From positions 62,001 through 126,000 of the forward strand of contig NZ_JAJTWT010000005.1 of assembly GCF_021353235.1 (NCBI RefSeq): a stretch of 64,000 nucleotides of DNA. Direction: 5' to 3'. Positions 8,501-17,654 of this stretch are shown piece by piece. The notes under the pieces are model-generated. The model searched no databases and was not told the DNA's origin. It was given only the letters and a program-made list of their open reading frames with translations. Positions within the stretch are counted from its first letter, which is position 1. Each line of letters starts with the position of its first letter. Origin of the DNA: Pelomonas caseinilytica. GTDB taxonomy: Bacteria; Pseudomonadota; Gammaproteobacteria; Burkholderiales; Burkholderiaceae_C. Both the position numbers and the translations under genes were made by a program.

Positions 8501-9265
8501 TTAGCCGAGGATCGCGAACACCGCCGGGATGCGGTCGGGCAGGGCGGCCGAACCGCCCCGCTTCCAGTCGGCCACCGTCGCGGTGTGCGTCCAGCCACCG
8601 GGCAGCGTCAATCCAACGCTGATCGACAGCCGCGTGCCCGGCTTCAGCGTGTTCAGCAGGGCCTGGCGTAAAGCCTCGTTGCGGTAGGGCGTTTCGATCA
8701 GCAACTGGGTCTGCTGAGCTTTGGCCGACAGGGCTTCCAGCTCGCGGATCCGTGCCGTCTTTGCCGCGCCGTCCACCGGCAGATAGCCGACGAAGGCGAA
8801 GCTCTGCCCATTCAGCCCGCTGGCGGCCAGGGCCAGCAGCAGCGAGCTCGGACCCGACAGCGGCAGCACCTCGACACCCGCCTGGTGCGCCAATGCCACC
8901 AGGCGCGCGCCCGGGTCGGCCACCGCCGGCAGGCCGGCCTCCGAGATCAGGCCGAGGTCATGCCCGTCCAGTGCCGGCTGTAGCAGGGCGCGCCAGGCTA
9001 CTGCGTCATCGCCCGCCGGCTTGCCACCTTTGGCTGGCCGCGGCAGTTCGGCAATGTGCAGGGCCTGCAGCGGCTGGGCCAGCGGCGTGAGCGCGTCCAC
9101 GCGCTTGAGCAGGGCTCGCGTCGTTTTCGCGTTCTCGGCCGCCCAGTGCGTGAGCCGTGCGGCGGTCTCGATCACCCGCTGCGGCAGCACCGTGCGCAGG
9201 TCGAGGCTGTCGTCCACGCCGAAGTCCAGCGTGTTGGGCATGAGGATGAGGCGACCCTTCTTCAC
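8501..9265 (-). CDS. SAM-dependent methyltransferase, tetrapyrrole-methylase fold (RsmI paralog)
   Basis: 254 aa. It shares the RsmI/tetrapyrrole methylase fold. The family motifs are recognisable: GLISEAGLPAVADPGARLV, LPLSGPSSLLLALAASGL and FAFVGYLPVDG. It differs from canonical RsmI (16S rRNA 2'-O-methylation at C1402) in its longer N terminus, so the substrate is not certain. Its ATG region overlaps the maf stop by 4 bp, so the two are co-translated. Its 3' end is the source sequence for repeat copies A and B. In other Burkholderiales, from memory, this gene sits tail to tail with sppA; here it is separated from sppA by 33 kb. Confidence 0.85.
   Translation of the reverse strand: MKKGRLILMPNTLDFGVDDSLDLRTVLPQRVIETAARLTHWAAENAKTTRALLKRVDALTPLAQPLQALHIAELPRPAKGGKPAGDDAVAWRALLQPALDGHDLGLISEAGLPAVADPGARLVALAHQAGVEVLPLSGPSSLLLALAASGLNGQSFAFVGYLPVDGAAKTARIRELEALSAKAQQTQLLIETPYRNEALRQALLNTLKPGTRLSISVGLTLPGGWTHTATVADWKRGGSAALPDRIPAVFAILG
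8508..8563. repeat. Repeat copy C: the in-gene copy at the methyltransferase 3' end
   Basis: This segment codes for the last 18 residues of the SAM methyltransferase and is matched by copy B (7608-7663, about 90%) and copy A (5850-5884, 32 of 35). The three copies are in the same orientation and bracket the two XRE/transposase-like units. Confidence 0.75.
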
Positions 9266-9837
9266 GCCAGCGGCTCCAGGCCGGCGCGCCGGAGCAGGGC
9301 GCAGGTGCGGATCAGCGGCAGGCCGATCAGGGCCGTGGGGTCGTCGGATACGACGGCGTCCAGCAGCGCGATCCCTAGGCTCTCGACCTTGGCGCTGCCG
9401 GCGCAGTCGTAGGGCCGGTCGGCTTTCAGATAGGCCTCGATCGCGGCGTCGCTCAGTTCGCGGAAGCGCACCCGCACCTCGGCGCGCTCGATGGCCGCCA
9501 AGCCCGGCGCGACGACGGCCACCGCCGTCTGGAAGATCACTTCCCGCCCGCTCATGCGGCGCAACTGGGCGGTGGCCACCTCATGCGTGCCGGGCTTGCC
9601 GATGGTCTCGCCGTCCAGGTCCGCCACCTGGTCGGAGCCGATGACGACGGCGCCGGGCCGCTGGGCGGCGACGGCCCGCGCCTTGGCCAGGGCGAGCCGC
9701 TCGGCCAGTGCCGCCGGCGCCTCGCCGGGCAGGGCGGTTTCGTCGACCTGGGATGCCGCCGCCTCGAAGGGCAGGCGCAGGCGGGCCAGCAGCTCGCGCC
9801 GGTAGGGAGACGTGGAGGCGAGGATCAGAGCAGGCAT
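9262..9837 (-). CDS. maf: Maf-family nucleotide pyrophosphatase (YceF-like)
   Basis: 191 aa cytoplasmic enzyme that hydrolyses non-canonical or methylated nucleoside triphosphates to monophosphates. The Maf signature is complete: LASTSPYRRELLARLRLPF at the N terminus, the DETALPGE loop, VIGSDQV with the catalytic Asp, and a Lys-Pro-Gly loop (GKPGTHEVA). The YceF subgroup (m7GTP) is favoured because the neighbouring yceD-rpmF arrangement matches the yceF-yceD-rpmF order known in gammaproteobacteria. It is the first gene of a two-gene unit with the methyltransferase and is divergent from yceD, 32 bp apart. Confidence 0.9.
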   Translation of the reverse strand: MPALILASTSPYRRELLARLRLPFEAAASQVDETALPGEAPAALAERLALAKARAVAAQRPGAVVIGSDQVADLDGETIGKPGTHEVATAQLRRMSGREVIFQTAVAVVAPGLAAIERAEVRVRFRELSDAAIEAYLKADRPYDCAGSAKVESLGIALLDAVVSDDPTALIGLPLIRTCALLRRAGLEPLA

Positions 9838-9869
9838 CAGGGCATTGTCCCCCGCCTAAACTCCGTTCC

Positions 9870-10427
9870 ATGAAACCGCGCGCCTTCGTCCCCGAGAAGC
9901 TTGACCTCGCCGCCTTCGCCCGCGACGGCGCCAGCCTGGACGGCGAATGGCCCGCGGCCACCCTGGAGCGGCTGGCCGACTTCGGCGCGCCGGAGTCCCC
10001 GGCGGAGGCTTGGCCGGCGGTCCGCTGGAGCCTGCATGGCGAAATCCGCCAACCCAAGGGCGGCGCGGCCCAGGTCTGGCTGCACCTGGCAGCGCAGGCC
10101 CATGTCGCCCTGACCTGCCAGCGTTGCCTGCAGCCCGTCGAGGAGGCGCTCGAGGTGGACCGCTGGATCCGCTTCGTCGACACCGAGGCCGAGGCCGCGG
10201 CGCTCGACGCCGATAGCGATGACGACGTGCTCGCCCTGCCGCGCCACCTCGATGCCCGCGAGCTCATCGAGGACGAGCTGCTGCTGGCCCTGCCGCTGGT
10301 GCCGCGCCACGAGGCCTGCCCCGAGCCCCTGGTTCACCAGGACGAGGCCGGCGCCGCCGAGGTGGAGGAAGAGCGCCCCAACCCCTTCGCCAAGCTCGCG
10401 GCGCTCAAGCGTGGCGGCAGCGCCTGA
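9870..10427 (+). CDS. yceD: YceD/DUF177 protein
   Basis: 185 aa. The DUF177 core is visible: a beta-rich N-terminal half, then [16 protein letters not shown] with a CxxC pair, and the acidic segment [24 protein letters not shown]. Members of this family lie upstream of rpmF across bacteria and, in plants, act in 23S rRNA accumulation, so a ribosome-assembly role is likely. The ATG at 9870 sits between two divergent genes; the open frame upstream is antisense to maf. It is the first gene of the rpmF-plsX-fab cluster. Confidence 0.85.
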   Translation: MKPRAFVPEKLDLAAFARDGASLDGEWPAATLERLADFGAPESPAEAWPAVRWSLHGEIRQPKGGAAQVWLHLAAQAHVALTCQRCLQPVEEALEVDRWIRFVDTEAEAAALDADSDDDVLALPRHLDARELIEDELLLALPLVPRHEACPEPLVHQDEAGAAEVEEERPNPFAKLAALKRGGSA

Positions 10428-10591
10428 GGCCATGTCGTCGCACGCCGAGGCGGGCCGGTCGAACGGCGTGGTTTGGCGGAGCGGGCATTCGGTGCTACAC
10501 TCGCGGGCTTTTCTGCGGCCTGGAGCTCGAGCCTCGTTCTCGCTTCCTGGGGTCGCAACCCCCAGCACCGCACCCGCATTCGGAGAATTTC

Positions 10592-10777
10592 ATGGCCGTC
10601 CAGCAAAACAAGAAGTCGCCTTCCAAGCGCGGCATGCACCGTTCCCACAACGCCCTGGTCAACCCGGGCACGGCCATCGAGCCGACGACGGGCGAAGTGC
10701 ACCTGCGTCACCACATCAGCCCCAACGGCTTCTACCGTGGCCGCAAGGTGCTGAAGAGCAAGGCCGACGCGGCCTGA
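10592..10777 (+). CDS. rpmF: 50S ribosomal protein L32
   Basis: 61 aa, full length for the family. It begins [19 protein letters not shown], typical of bL32, with the conserved [17 protein letters not shown] segment at the C-terminal end. The four zinc-binding cysteines found in some L32 proteins are absent, as usual in proteobacteria. It lies about 165 bp after yceD and is followed by a strong hairpin at 10828-10857, so full-length rpmF message may end partly there before plsX. Confidence 0.95.
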   Translation: MAVQQNKKSPSKRGMHRSHNALVNPGTAIEPTTGEVHLRHHISPNGFYRGRKVLKSKADAA

Positions 10778-10827
10778 TGACGCCCGGCGTCGCCAGGCGC
10801 GCCGCCGCACCGCTGAAGAATCTGCCG

Positions 10828-10857
10828 ACCCGGCCTGCGCACCGCGCAGCGCCGGGT
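10828..10857 (+). terminator. Hairpin between rpmF and plsX (terminator or attenuator)
   Basis: Stem ACCCGGC-CTGCGC pairs with GCGCAG-C-GCCGGGT (13 bp, one bulged C, 3-nt loop) and is followed by TTGGTCTTT. The weak U-tract suggests partial termination, which would give more L32 than PlsX and FabH transcript. Confidence 0.5.
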
Positions 10858-10888
10858 TTGGTCTTTGTGGCTCACCCAAACCACTGCA

Positions 10889-11986
10889 ATGACCAGTAGT
10901 CCCTCGTCCGAACCGATCCGCCTGGCCGTCGACTGCATGGGTGGCGACCACGGCCCCTCGGTCACGCTGCCGGCCTGCCGCGCCTTCCTCGACAAGCACC
11001 CCGGCGCCGAGCTCCTGCTCGTCGGCAAGCCCGAGGCGCTGACGGCCGCGGCGGCCTGGCCGCGCTGCCGCGTCGTCGCCGCCAGCGAGGTCGTCACCAT
11101 GGACGACCCCATCGAGGTGGCCTTGCGCCGCAAGCGCGACTCCTCGATGCGCGTCGCCATCCAGCAGCTCAGGGCCGACCGCGACGGCAATCCGGCCTCG
11201 GCCCACGCCTGCGTCTCGGCCGGCAACACCGGCGCCCTGATGGCCGTGGCCAAGGTGCTGCTCAAGACCCTGGACGGCATCGATCGCCCGGCCATCGCCA
11301 CCGTCATGCCCAACCAGCGGGGGCGCTTCACGACGGTGCTGGACCTGGGCGCCAACGTCGATTGCACGGCCGAGCACCTGCTGCAGTTCGCCGTCATGGG
11401 CAGTGCCCTGGTGGCGGCCGTCGAGGGCAACGAGGAGCCCAGCGTCGGCCTGCTCAACATCGGCGAGGAAGCCATCAAGGGCAGCGAGACCATCAAGCAG
11501 GCGGGCGAGCTGCTGCGCGCGGAAGGGTCGTCGGGCCGGATCAACTTCTTCGGCAACGTCGAAGGCAACGACATCTACAAGGGCACGACGGACATCGTCG
11601 TCTGCGACGGCTTCGTCGGCAACGTCATGCTCAAGACCTCCGAGGGCCTGGCCACCATGATGGGCGCCTTCATCAAGGAGGAGTTCAGCCGCAACCTGCT
11701 GACCAAGGCGGCGGCCCTGGTCGCGATGCCGGTGCTCAACGCCTTCAAGAACCGCGTCGACCACCGGCGCTTCAACGGCGCGGCCCTGCTGGGACTGCGG
11801 GGCCTCGTGTTCAAGAGCCACGGCTCGGCCGACGCCTTCGCTTTCGAGATGGCGCTGGCCCGCGCTTATGATGCCGCCCGCAACCGGCTGCTTGACCGGG
11901 TCCACGACCGCATCGTCGCCACGCTGCAAGCCAGGGCGACCGATGCCGGAGACAACGCGGCGGATTCCGTCGCGCAGGCTGCATGA
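10889..11986 (+). CDS. plsX: Phosphate acyltransferase PlsX
   Basis: 365 aa peripheral membrane enzyme that converts acyl-ACP to acyl-phosphate for phospholipid synthesis. It shows the family start ([17 protein letters not shown]), the AGNTGALMA motif and the [13 protein letters not shown] segment, and has normal length. The ATG at 10889 ([15 protein letters not shown]) is preferred over one eight codons upstream. It overlaps fabH by 4 bp, so plsX-fabH are translationally coupled at the head of the fatty-acid cluster. Confidence 0.95.
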   Translation: MTSSPSSEPIRLAVDCMGGDHGPSVTLPACRAFLDKHPGAELLLVGKPEALTAAAAWPRCRVVAASEVVTMDDPIEVALRRKRDSSMRVAIQQLRADRDGNPASAHACVSAGNTGALMAVAKVLLKTLDGIDRPAIATVMPNQRGRFTTVLDLGANVDCTAEHLLQFAVMGSALVAAVEGNEEPSVGLLNIGEEAIKGSETIKQAGELLRAEGSSGRINFFGNVEGNDIYKGTTDIVVCDGFVGNVMLKTSEGLATMMGAFIKEEFSRNLLTKAAALVAMPVLNAFKNRVDHRRFNGAALLGLRGLVFKSHGSADAFAFEMALARAYDAARNRLLDRVHDRIVATLQARATDAGDNAADSVAQAA

Positions 11987-12981
11987 GCCCTTCCGCACAC
12001 ACCTCTCCCCGCTACTCCCGCATCCTCGGCACCGGCAGCTTCCTGCCGCCGGACCGCGTGACCAACCAGGCCCTGGCCGACCGCCTCGCCGCCGACGGCA
12101 TCGAGACCTCCGACGACTGGATCGTCGAGCGGACCGGCATCCGCGCCCGCCATTTCGCGGCGCCCGACCAGGCCTCCAGCGACCTGGCCTTCCCGGCGGC
12201 CCAGGCCGCGCTGGAGGCGGCCGGCGTGAAGGCCGAGGAACTCGACCTCATCATCGTCGCGACCTCCACGCCCGACATGGTCTTCCCCTCGACGGCCTGC
12301 CTGCTGCAGCGCAAGCTCGGTGCCTTCGGCTGCGCGGCCTTCGACGTGCAGGCCGTCTGCGCGGGCTTCGTCTACGCCCTCAGCGTGGCCGATTCCATGA
12401 TCCGGGGCGGCACGGCGACCAAGGCCCTGGTCATCGGCGCGGAAGTCTTCTCGCGCATCCTGGACTTCAAGGACCGCACGACCTGCGTGCTCTTCGGCGA
12501 CGGCGCCGGTGCCGTCGTCCTCGGCGCCAGCGAGACGCCCGGCATCCTGGCCACCGAGCTGCATGCCGACGCGCGCCACGTCGACATCCTCTGCACCCCC
12601 GGCACCGTCTCCGGCGGCCAGGTGATCGGCTCGCCGCTGCTGCGCATGGACGGCCAGGCCGTCTTCAAGCTCGCTGTCGGCGTGCTCGACAAGGTGGCCC
12701 GCTCGGTGCTCGACAAGGCCGGCATGACCGACGCCGACATCGACTGGCTCATCCCCCACCAGGCCAACATCCGCATCATGCAGGGCACGGCCAAGAAGCT
12801 GCGCATGCCGCTGGACAAGCTCATCGTCACCGTCGACGAGCACGGCAACACCTCGGCGGCCTCCGTGCCGCTGGCGCTGGATGCCGCCGTGCGCAGCGGC
12901 CGCGTCCAGCGTGGCGACACCGTGATGCTCGAAGGCGTCGGCGGCGGCTTCACCTGGGGCGCCGCGCTGCTCAACTACTGA
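11983..12981 (+). CDS. fabH: 3-oxoacyl-ACP synthase III
   Basis: 332 aa thiolase-fold enzyme that condenses acetyl-CoA with malonyl-ACP to begin fatty-acid synthesis. The catalytic triad is visible: Cys in [14 protein letters not shown], His in HQANIRIM and Asn in [11 protein letters not shown]. The C-terminal [11 protein letters not shown] motif is intact. The ATG overlaps the plsX stop by 4 bp. Confidence 0.95.
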   Translation: MSPSAHTSPRYSRILGTGSFLPPDRVTNQALADRLAADGIETSDDWIVERTGIRARHFAAPDQASSDLAFPAAQAALEAAGVKAEELDLIIVATSTPDMVFPSTACLLQRKLGAFGCAAFDVQAVCAGFVYALSVADSMIRGGTATKALVIGAEVFSRILDFKDRTTCVLFGDGAGAVVLGASETPGILATELHADARHVDILCTPGTVSGGQVIGSPLLRMDGQAVFKLAVGVLDKVARSVLDKAGMTDADIDWLIPHQANIRIMQGTAKKLRMPLDKLIVTVDEHGNTSAASVPLALDAAVRSGRVQRGDTVMLEGVGGGFTWGAALLNY

Positions 12982-13002
12982 TCCCTGTCTCTCTCCGATC
13001 CC

Positions 13003-13947
13003 ATGACTGCACCGTTCGCCGTAGTTTTCCCCGGCCAGGGCTCGCAGGCCGTCGGCATGCTCGACGCCTTTGCCGACCATCCTGAAGTCCGCCGCACCCT
13101 GGAAGAGGCCTCGGCCGCCCTCGGCGAGGACATCGGCGCCCTGATCCACGCCGGTCCCAAGGAACAACTCGACCTGACGACCAACACCCAGCCCGTGATG
13201 CTGACCGCCGGCATCGCCTGCTGGCGCGCCTTCGTGGCCGAGACCGGCGCCAAGCCGGTGGCCGCGGCCGGCCACTCCCTGGGCGAGTACACCGCCCTCG
13301 TCGCCGCGGGCGCCCTGAGCCTGGCCGACGCGCTGCCGCTGGTGCGCTTCCGCGCCCAGGCCATGCAGGAGGCGGTGCCCGTCGGCGCCGGCGCCATGTA
13401 CGCCATCCTCGGGCTCGACGGCGAGGCCGTCCGCGAAGGCTGCGCCAAGGCCGCGGCCGAGACCGGCGAGGCCATCGAGGCCGTCAACTTCAACGATCCC
13501 AAGCAGACCGTGATCGCCGGCAGCAAGGCCGGCGCCGAGAAGGCGGCCGAGATCCTCAAGGCCATGGGCGCCAAGCGTGCCCTGCCGCTGCCGGTGTCCG
13601 CACCTTTCCATTCCAGCCTGATGAAGCCCGCCGCAGAGCGGCTGAAGGACAAGCTCGCCGGCGTGCAGTTCCAGCCGGCCGCCTTCCCGGTCGTCAACAA
13701 CATCGACGTGGCCGTGACCGACGGCGCCGACGCGCTGCGCGACGCCCTCTACCGCCAGGCCTTCGGCCCCGTGCGCTGGGTCGAGGTCGTGCAGGCCCTC
13801 AAGGCGCGTGGCGTCCACCATCTCATCGAGGCTGGTCCCGGCAAGGTGCTGACCGGCATGGCCAAGCGCATCGACGCTGAGCTGCAGGCCGCCTGCATCT
13901 TCGATCCCGCCTCGCTGGCCGAGGCCCGTGCCCTCCTGGGAGCCTGA
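13003..13947 (+). CDS. fabD: Malonyl-CoA:ACP transacylase
   Basis: 314 aa enzyme that loads malonyl groups onto AcpP. It shows FPGQGSQAVGM at the N terminus, the nucleophile motif GHSLGEY, the Arg of LVRFRAQAMQEA and the catalytic His in PVSAPFHSSLM. It lies 21 bp after fabH on the same strand and only 4 bp before the fabG start. Confidence 0.95.
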   Translation: MTAPFAVVFPGQGSQAVGMLDAFADHPEVRRTLEEASAALGEDIGALIHAGPKEQLDLTTNTQPVMLTAGIACWRAFVAETGAKPVAAAGHSLGEYTALVAAGALSLADALPLVRFRAQAMQEAVPVGAGAMYAILGLDGEAVREGCAKAAAETGEAIEAVNFNDPKQTVIAGSKAGAEKAAEILKAMGAKRALPLPVSAPFHSSLMKPAAERLKDKLAGVQFQPAAFPVVNNIDVAVTDGADALRDALYRQAFGPVRWVEVVQALKARGVHHLIEAGPGKVLTGMAKRIDAELQAACIFDPASLAEARALLGA

Positions 13948-13951
13948 AGCC

Positions 13952-15045
<1,094 letters not shown>

Positions 15046-15085
15046 GCGCCTTCTCCTCTCTCGCAACTTCCGTGATCCGTACCGC

Positions 15086-16330
15086 ATGACTCGTCGCCGC
15101 GTCGTCGTCACCGGTCTTGGCCTGATCAGCCCCGTCGGCAATACCGTTGCCGAAGGCTGGGCCAACATCCTCGCCGGCCGTTCCGGCATCGCCACCGTCA
15201 CCCGATTCGACGCCAGCAACCTGGCGTGCCAGTTCGCGGGTGAGGTCAAGGGCTTCAAGATCGAGGACTACATCCCCGCCAAGGAAGCCCGGCACATGGA
15301 TAACTTCATCCATTACGGGCTGGCGGCGTCCATCCAGGCGGTACGTGATGCCGGTCTCCCGACCGGCGACCAACTCACCGAGGAGCAGGCCGAGCGCATC
15401 GGCGTGCTCGTCGGCTCGGGGATCGGCGGCCTGCCGCTGATCGAAGAAACCAAGACGGAGCTGATCAACCGCGGTCCGCGGCGGATCTCCCCCTTCTTCA
15501 TCCCGGCCTCGATCATCAACATGATCTCGGGCCACGTGTCCATCCAGTTCGGCTTCCAGGGCCCCAACCTGGCGATCGTGACGGCCTGCACCACCGGCCT
15601 GCACGCCATCGGCGAGGCCGGCCGGCTCATCGAGTACGGTGACGCCGACGTGATGGTGGCGGGCGGCGCCGAGGGCGCGGTCTCGCCGCTGGGCATCGGC
15701 GGCTTCGCGGCCGCGCGGGCCCTGTCCACCCGCAACGACGACCCCGCCACCGCCTCCCGCCCCTGGGACAAGGACCGCGACGGTTTCGTGCTGGGCGAGG
15801 GCGCCGGCGTGCTGGTGCTCGAGGAGTACGAGCACGCCCGCAAGCGCGGCGCCAAGATCTATTGCGAGCTGGCGGGCTTCGGCATGGGCGCGGATGCCTA
15901 TCACATGACGGCACCGAACGTGGACGGCCCCAAGCGCTCCATGCGCGCGGCGCTGCGCAATGCCGGCCTCAATGCTGATCAGGTCCAGTACATGAACGCC
16001 CACGGCACGTCCACGCCGCTGGGCGACGTGAACGAGACCAACGCCATCAAGCTGGCCTTCGGCGACCATGCCAGGAAGATGGTCGTCAGCTCGACCAAGT
16101 CCATGACCGGCCACCTGCTCGGCGGCGCGGGCGGCATCGAATCGGTGTTCACGGCCCTGGCCGTGCGCGACCAGGTCGCGCCGCCGACGATCAACATCTT
16201 CAACCAGGATCCCGAGTGCGACCTGGACTACTGCGCCAACGAGGCGCGGCCGATGAAGATCGAGATCGCCGCGAAGAACAATTTCGGCTTCGGCGGCACC
16301 AACGGCACGCTGATCTTCAAGCGCGTCTAG
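15086..16330 (+). CDS. fabF: 3-oxoacyl-ACP synthase II
   Basis: 414 aa elongating condensing enzyme. The Cys-His-His triad is present: Cys in [14 protein letters not shown], His in [12 protein letters not shown] and His in [13 protein letters not shown]. The C terminus [14 protein letters not shown] is standard. It lies 40 bp after acpP, the usual acpP-fabF pair. Confidence 0.96.
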   Translation: MTRRRVVVTGLGLISPVGNTVAEGWANILAGRSGIATVTRFDASNLACQFAGEVKGFKIEDYIPAKEARHMDNFIHYGLAASIQAVRDAGLPTGDQLTEEQAERIGVLVGSGIGGLPLIEETKTELINRGPRRISPFFIPASIINMISGHVSIQFGFQGPNLAIVTACTTGLHAIGEAGRLIEYGDADVMVAGGAEGAVSPLGIGGFAAARALSTRNDDPATASRPWDKDRDGFVLGEGAGVLVLEEYEHARKRGAKIYCELAGFGMGADAYHMTAPNVDGPKRSMRAALRNAGLNADQVQYMNAHGTSTPLGDVNETNAIKLAFGDHARKMVVSSTKSMTGHLLGGAGGIESVFTALAVRDQVAPPTINIFNQDPECDLDYCANEARPMKIEIAAKNNFGFGGTNGTLIFKRV

Positions 16331-16342
16331 AGCCGGCCGGCG

Positions 16343-16444
16343 ATGCGCCGCACGCCGCCGGTCGTCGTCCAGATCGAGCCCCTGCCGGCGGTCCAGGCCA
16401 TCGTCGCCCTTTTCGCTGCGCCAGCGGGGCAGGCCGCCCCATGA
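16343..16444 (+). CDS. Possible 33-residue ORF coupled to rpoE
   Basis: A small ATG-initiated frame (MRRTPPVVVQIEPLPAVQAI...) fills the fabF-rpoE gap, and its stop overlaps the rpoE ATG by 4 bp (ATGA). I recognise no family. It may be the remnant of a gene that occupies this position in relatives, or an upstream ORF that couples translation into the sigma factor. No other evidence supports expression. Confidence 0.25.
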   Translation: MRRTPPVVVQIEPLPAVQAIVALFAAPAGQAAP

Positions 16445-17040
16445 GCGCCGGCAATGACGCCGAGGCCGACGCCTTCCTGGTCCGCGAAGCCCAGGCCGGC
16501 AGCCGCGCCGCCTTCGACATGCTGGTGCTCAAGTACCAGCGCCGCGTCGAGCGCCTGCTCTCGCGCAGCGTGCGCGATCCCGCCGACGTGGCCGACCTTT
16601 GCCAGGAAACCTTCCTGGCGGCCTATCGCGCCTTGCCCGCCTTCCGCGGCGAGAGCGCGTTCTACACCTGGGTCTACCGCATCGCCATCAACGCCGCCAA
16701 GCGCCATCACGGGCATCGCGCCCGCCAGCGGCCGGTCGAATCCCTGGACGAAGGCGAGGGAACTTTCGGCACCGACCCGGCTCCAAGCGACCATGCGACC
16801 CCCGAGGCCCTGCTCGCCAGCCGCCAGCTGGCTCGCGGCCTGGACGAAGCGGTCGCAGCCCTGGCCGAGGACCAGCGCCGTGCGCTGTTGCTGCGAGAGG
16901 TGGATGGTTTGAGCTACGACGAGATCGCCGATCTGATGGACTGCCCGCCGGGCACGGTGCGTTCGCGCATCTTCCGCGCCCGCGAGGCGGTCGCCTCGCG
17001 GCTGCGTGCGCTGCTGGGCGGGGGAGGGCGGCCATGGTGA
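16441..17040 (+). CDS. rpoE: RNA polymerase sigma-E factor
   Basis: 199 aa ECF sigma factor of the RpoE/AlgU group that directs the envelope-stress response. Region 2 is clear (DVADLCQETFLAAYRALPAFRG, FYTWVYRIAINAAKRH). So is region 4 (LPEDQR-like LAEDQRRALLLREVDGLSYDEIADLMDCPPGTVRSRIFRAREA). It overlaps the rseA-like gene by 7 bp, so sigma and anti-sigma factor are made together. The position fabF-rpoE-rseA-degP is typical of Burkholderiales. Confidence 0.92.
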   Translation: MSAGNDAEADAFLVREAQAGSRAAFDMLVLKYQRRVERLLSRSVRDPADVADLCQETFLAAYRALPAFRGESAFYTWVYRIAINAAKRHHGHRARQRPVESLDEGEGTFGTDPAPSDHATPEALLASRQLARGLDEAVAALAEDQRRALLLREVDGLSYDEIADLMDCPPGTVRSRIFRAREAVASRLRALLGGGGRPW

Positions 17041-17585
17041 ACACCGGCTCGCAGCTCGAGCTGCACGCGGCGCTGTCCGCCGTGATGGACGGCCGGGCCA
17101 CGGCCGCCGACTGGGCCCGCGTGAATGCGGCCTGGGATCAGGACCCGTCGCTGCGCGAACGCTGGGCGCTCTGGCATGCCGCGGGCGACGGCCTGCGCTC
17201 AGCCGAACTGCCGGCCTTGCATCGGGACCCGCAGTCGCTGCTCGATGCCCTGCATGCGCGGATGCCGGCATCGCCGGCCGAACGCACGCCGCGGCGCGAC
17301 TGGTTCGCCCCTCTGGCCGTCGCGGCCAGCTTCGTGGCGGTGGCCGTGGGGTTCGGCGCCTTGCGCCCGCCGACGGCGCCGGAACCGAGCCTGGCCGAGG
17401 CGCCGTTTGTCACGCCGCATGCCCAGGTGCTTAGCGGCATGAGCTTTGCGCAAACGGCCGCCGGCCGTACCCTGCCGGGCCTGGGCGCGCCGCAGGAGTC
17501 CGGCTTGCCGGCGCAGGCCGTGCCGGAGATCATCGACTGGGGCCTGGCCCTGCCCGAGCCGGCGGCTTCGCAGCCTCAACCTTGA
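17034..17585 (+). CDS. rseA: RseA/MucA-type anti-sigma-E factor
   Basis: 183 aa single-pass membrane protein expected to hold RpoE inactive. The N-terminal RseA domain (LHAALSAVMDGRATAADWARVNAAW) lies in the cytoplasm. A single helix at about residues 92-110 (FAPLAVAASFVAVAVGFGAL) and a Pro/Ala-rich periplasmic tail follow. It starts inside the end of rpoE. The usual next gene, rseB/mucB, is missing: degP follows after 69 bp. Release of RpoE may therefore depend only on direct proteolysis, or rseB may lie elsewhere. Confidence 0.82.
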   Translation: MVNTGSQLELHAALSAVMDGRATAADWARVNAAWDQDPSLRERWALWHAAGDGLRSAELPALHRDPQSLLDALHARMPASPAERTPRRDWFAPLAVAASFVAVAVGFGALRPPTAPEPSLAEAPFVTPHAQVLSGMSFAQTAAGRTLPGLGAPQESGLPAQAVPEIIDWGLALPEPAASQPQP

Positions 17586-17654
17586 AGCGCCGGCCCGCTG
17601 CCCCATTTCCACCGTTTCATCCGCCGTTGCCTCGTCCAAAACTGGAACCTTCCC

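Noticed and set aside
5850-8563. Integron or tRNA-type integration site
   Set aside because: No tyrosine recombinase, attC-like folded repeats or tRNA gene were found nearby; the repeats derive from a protein-coding 3' end.
10334-11998. 554-codon minus-strand frame opposite rpmF and plsX
   Set aside because: High-GC shadow of the real plus-strand genes; Gly/Val/Asp/Gln-rich without domains.
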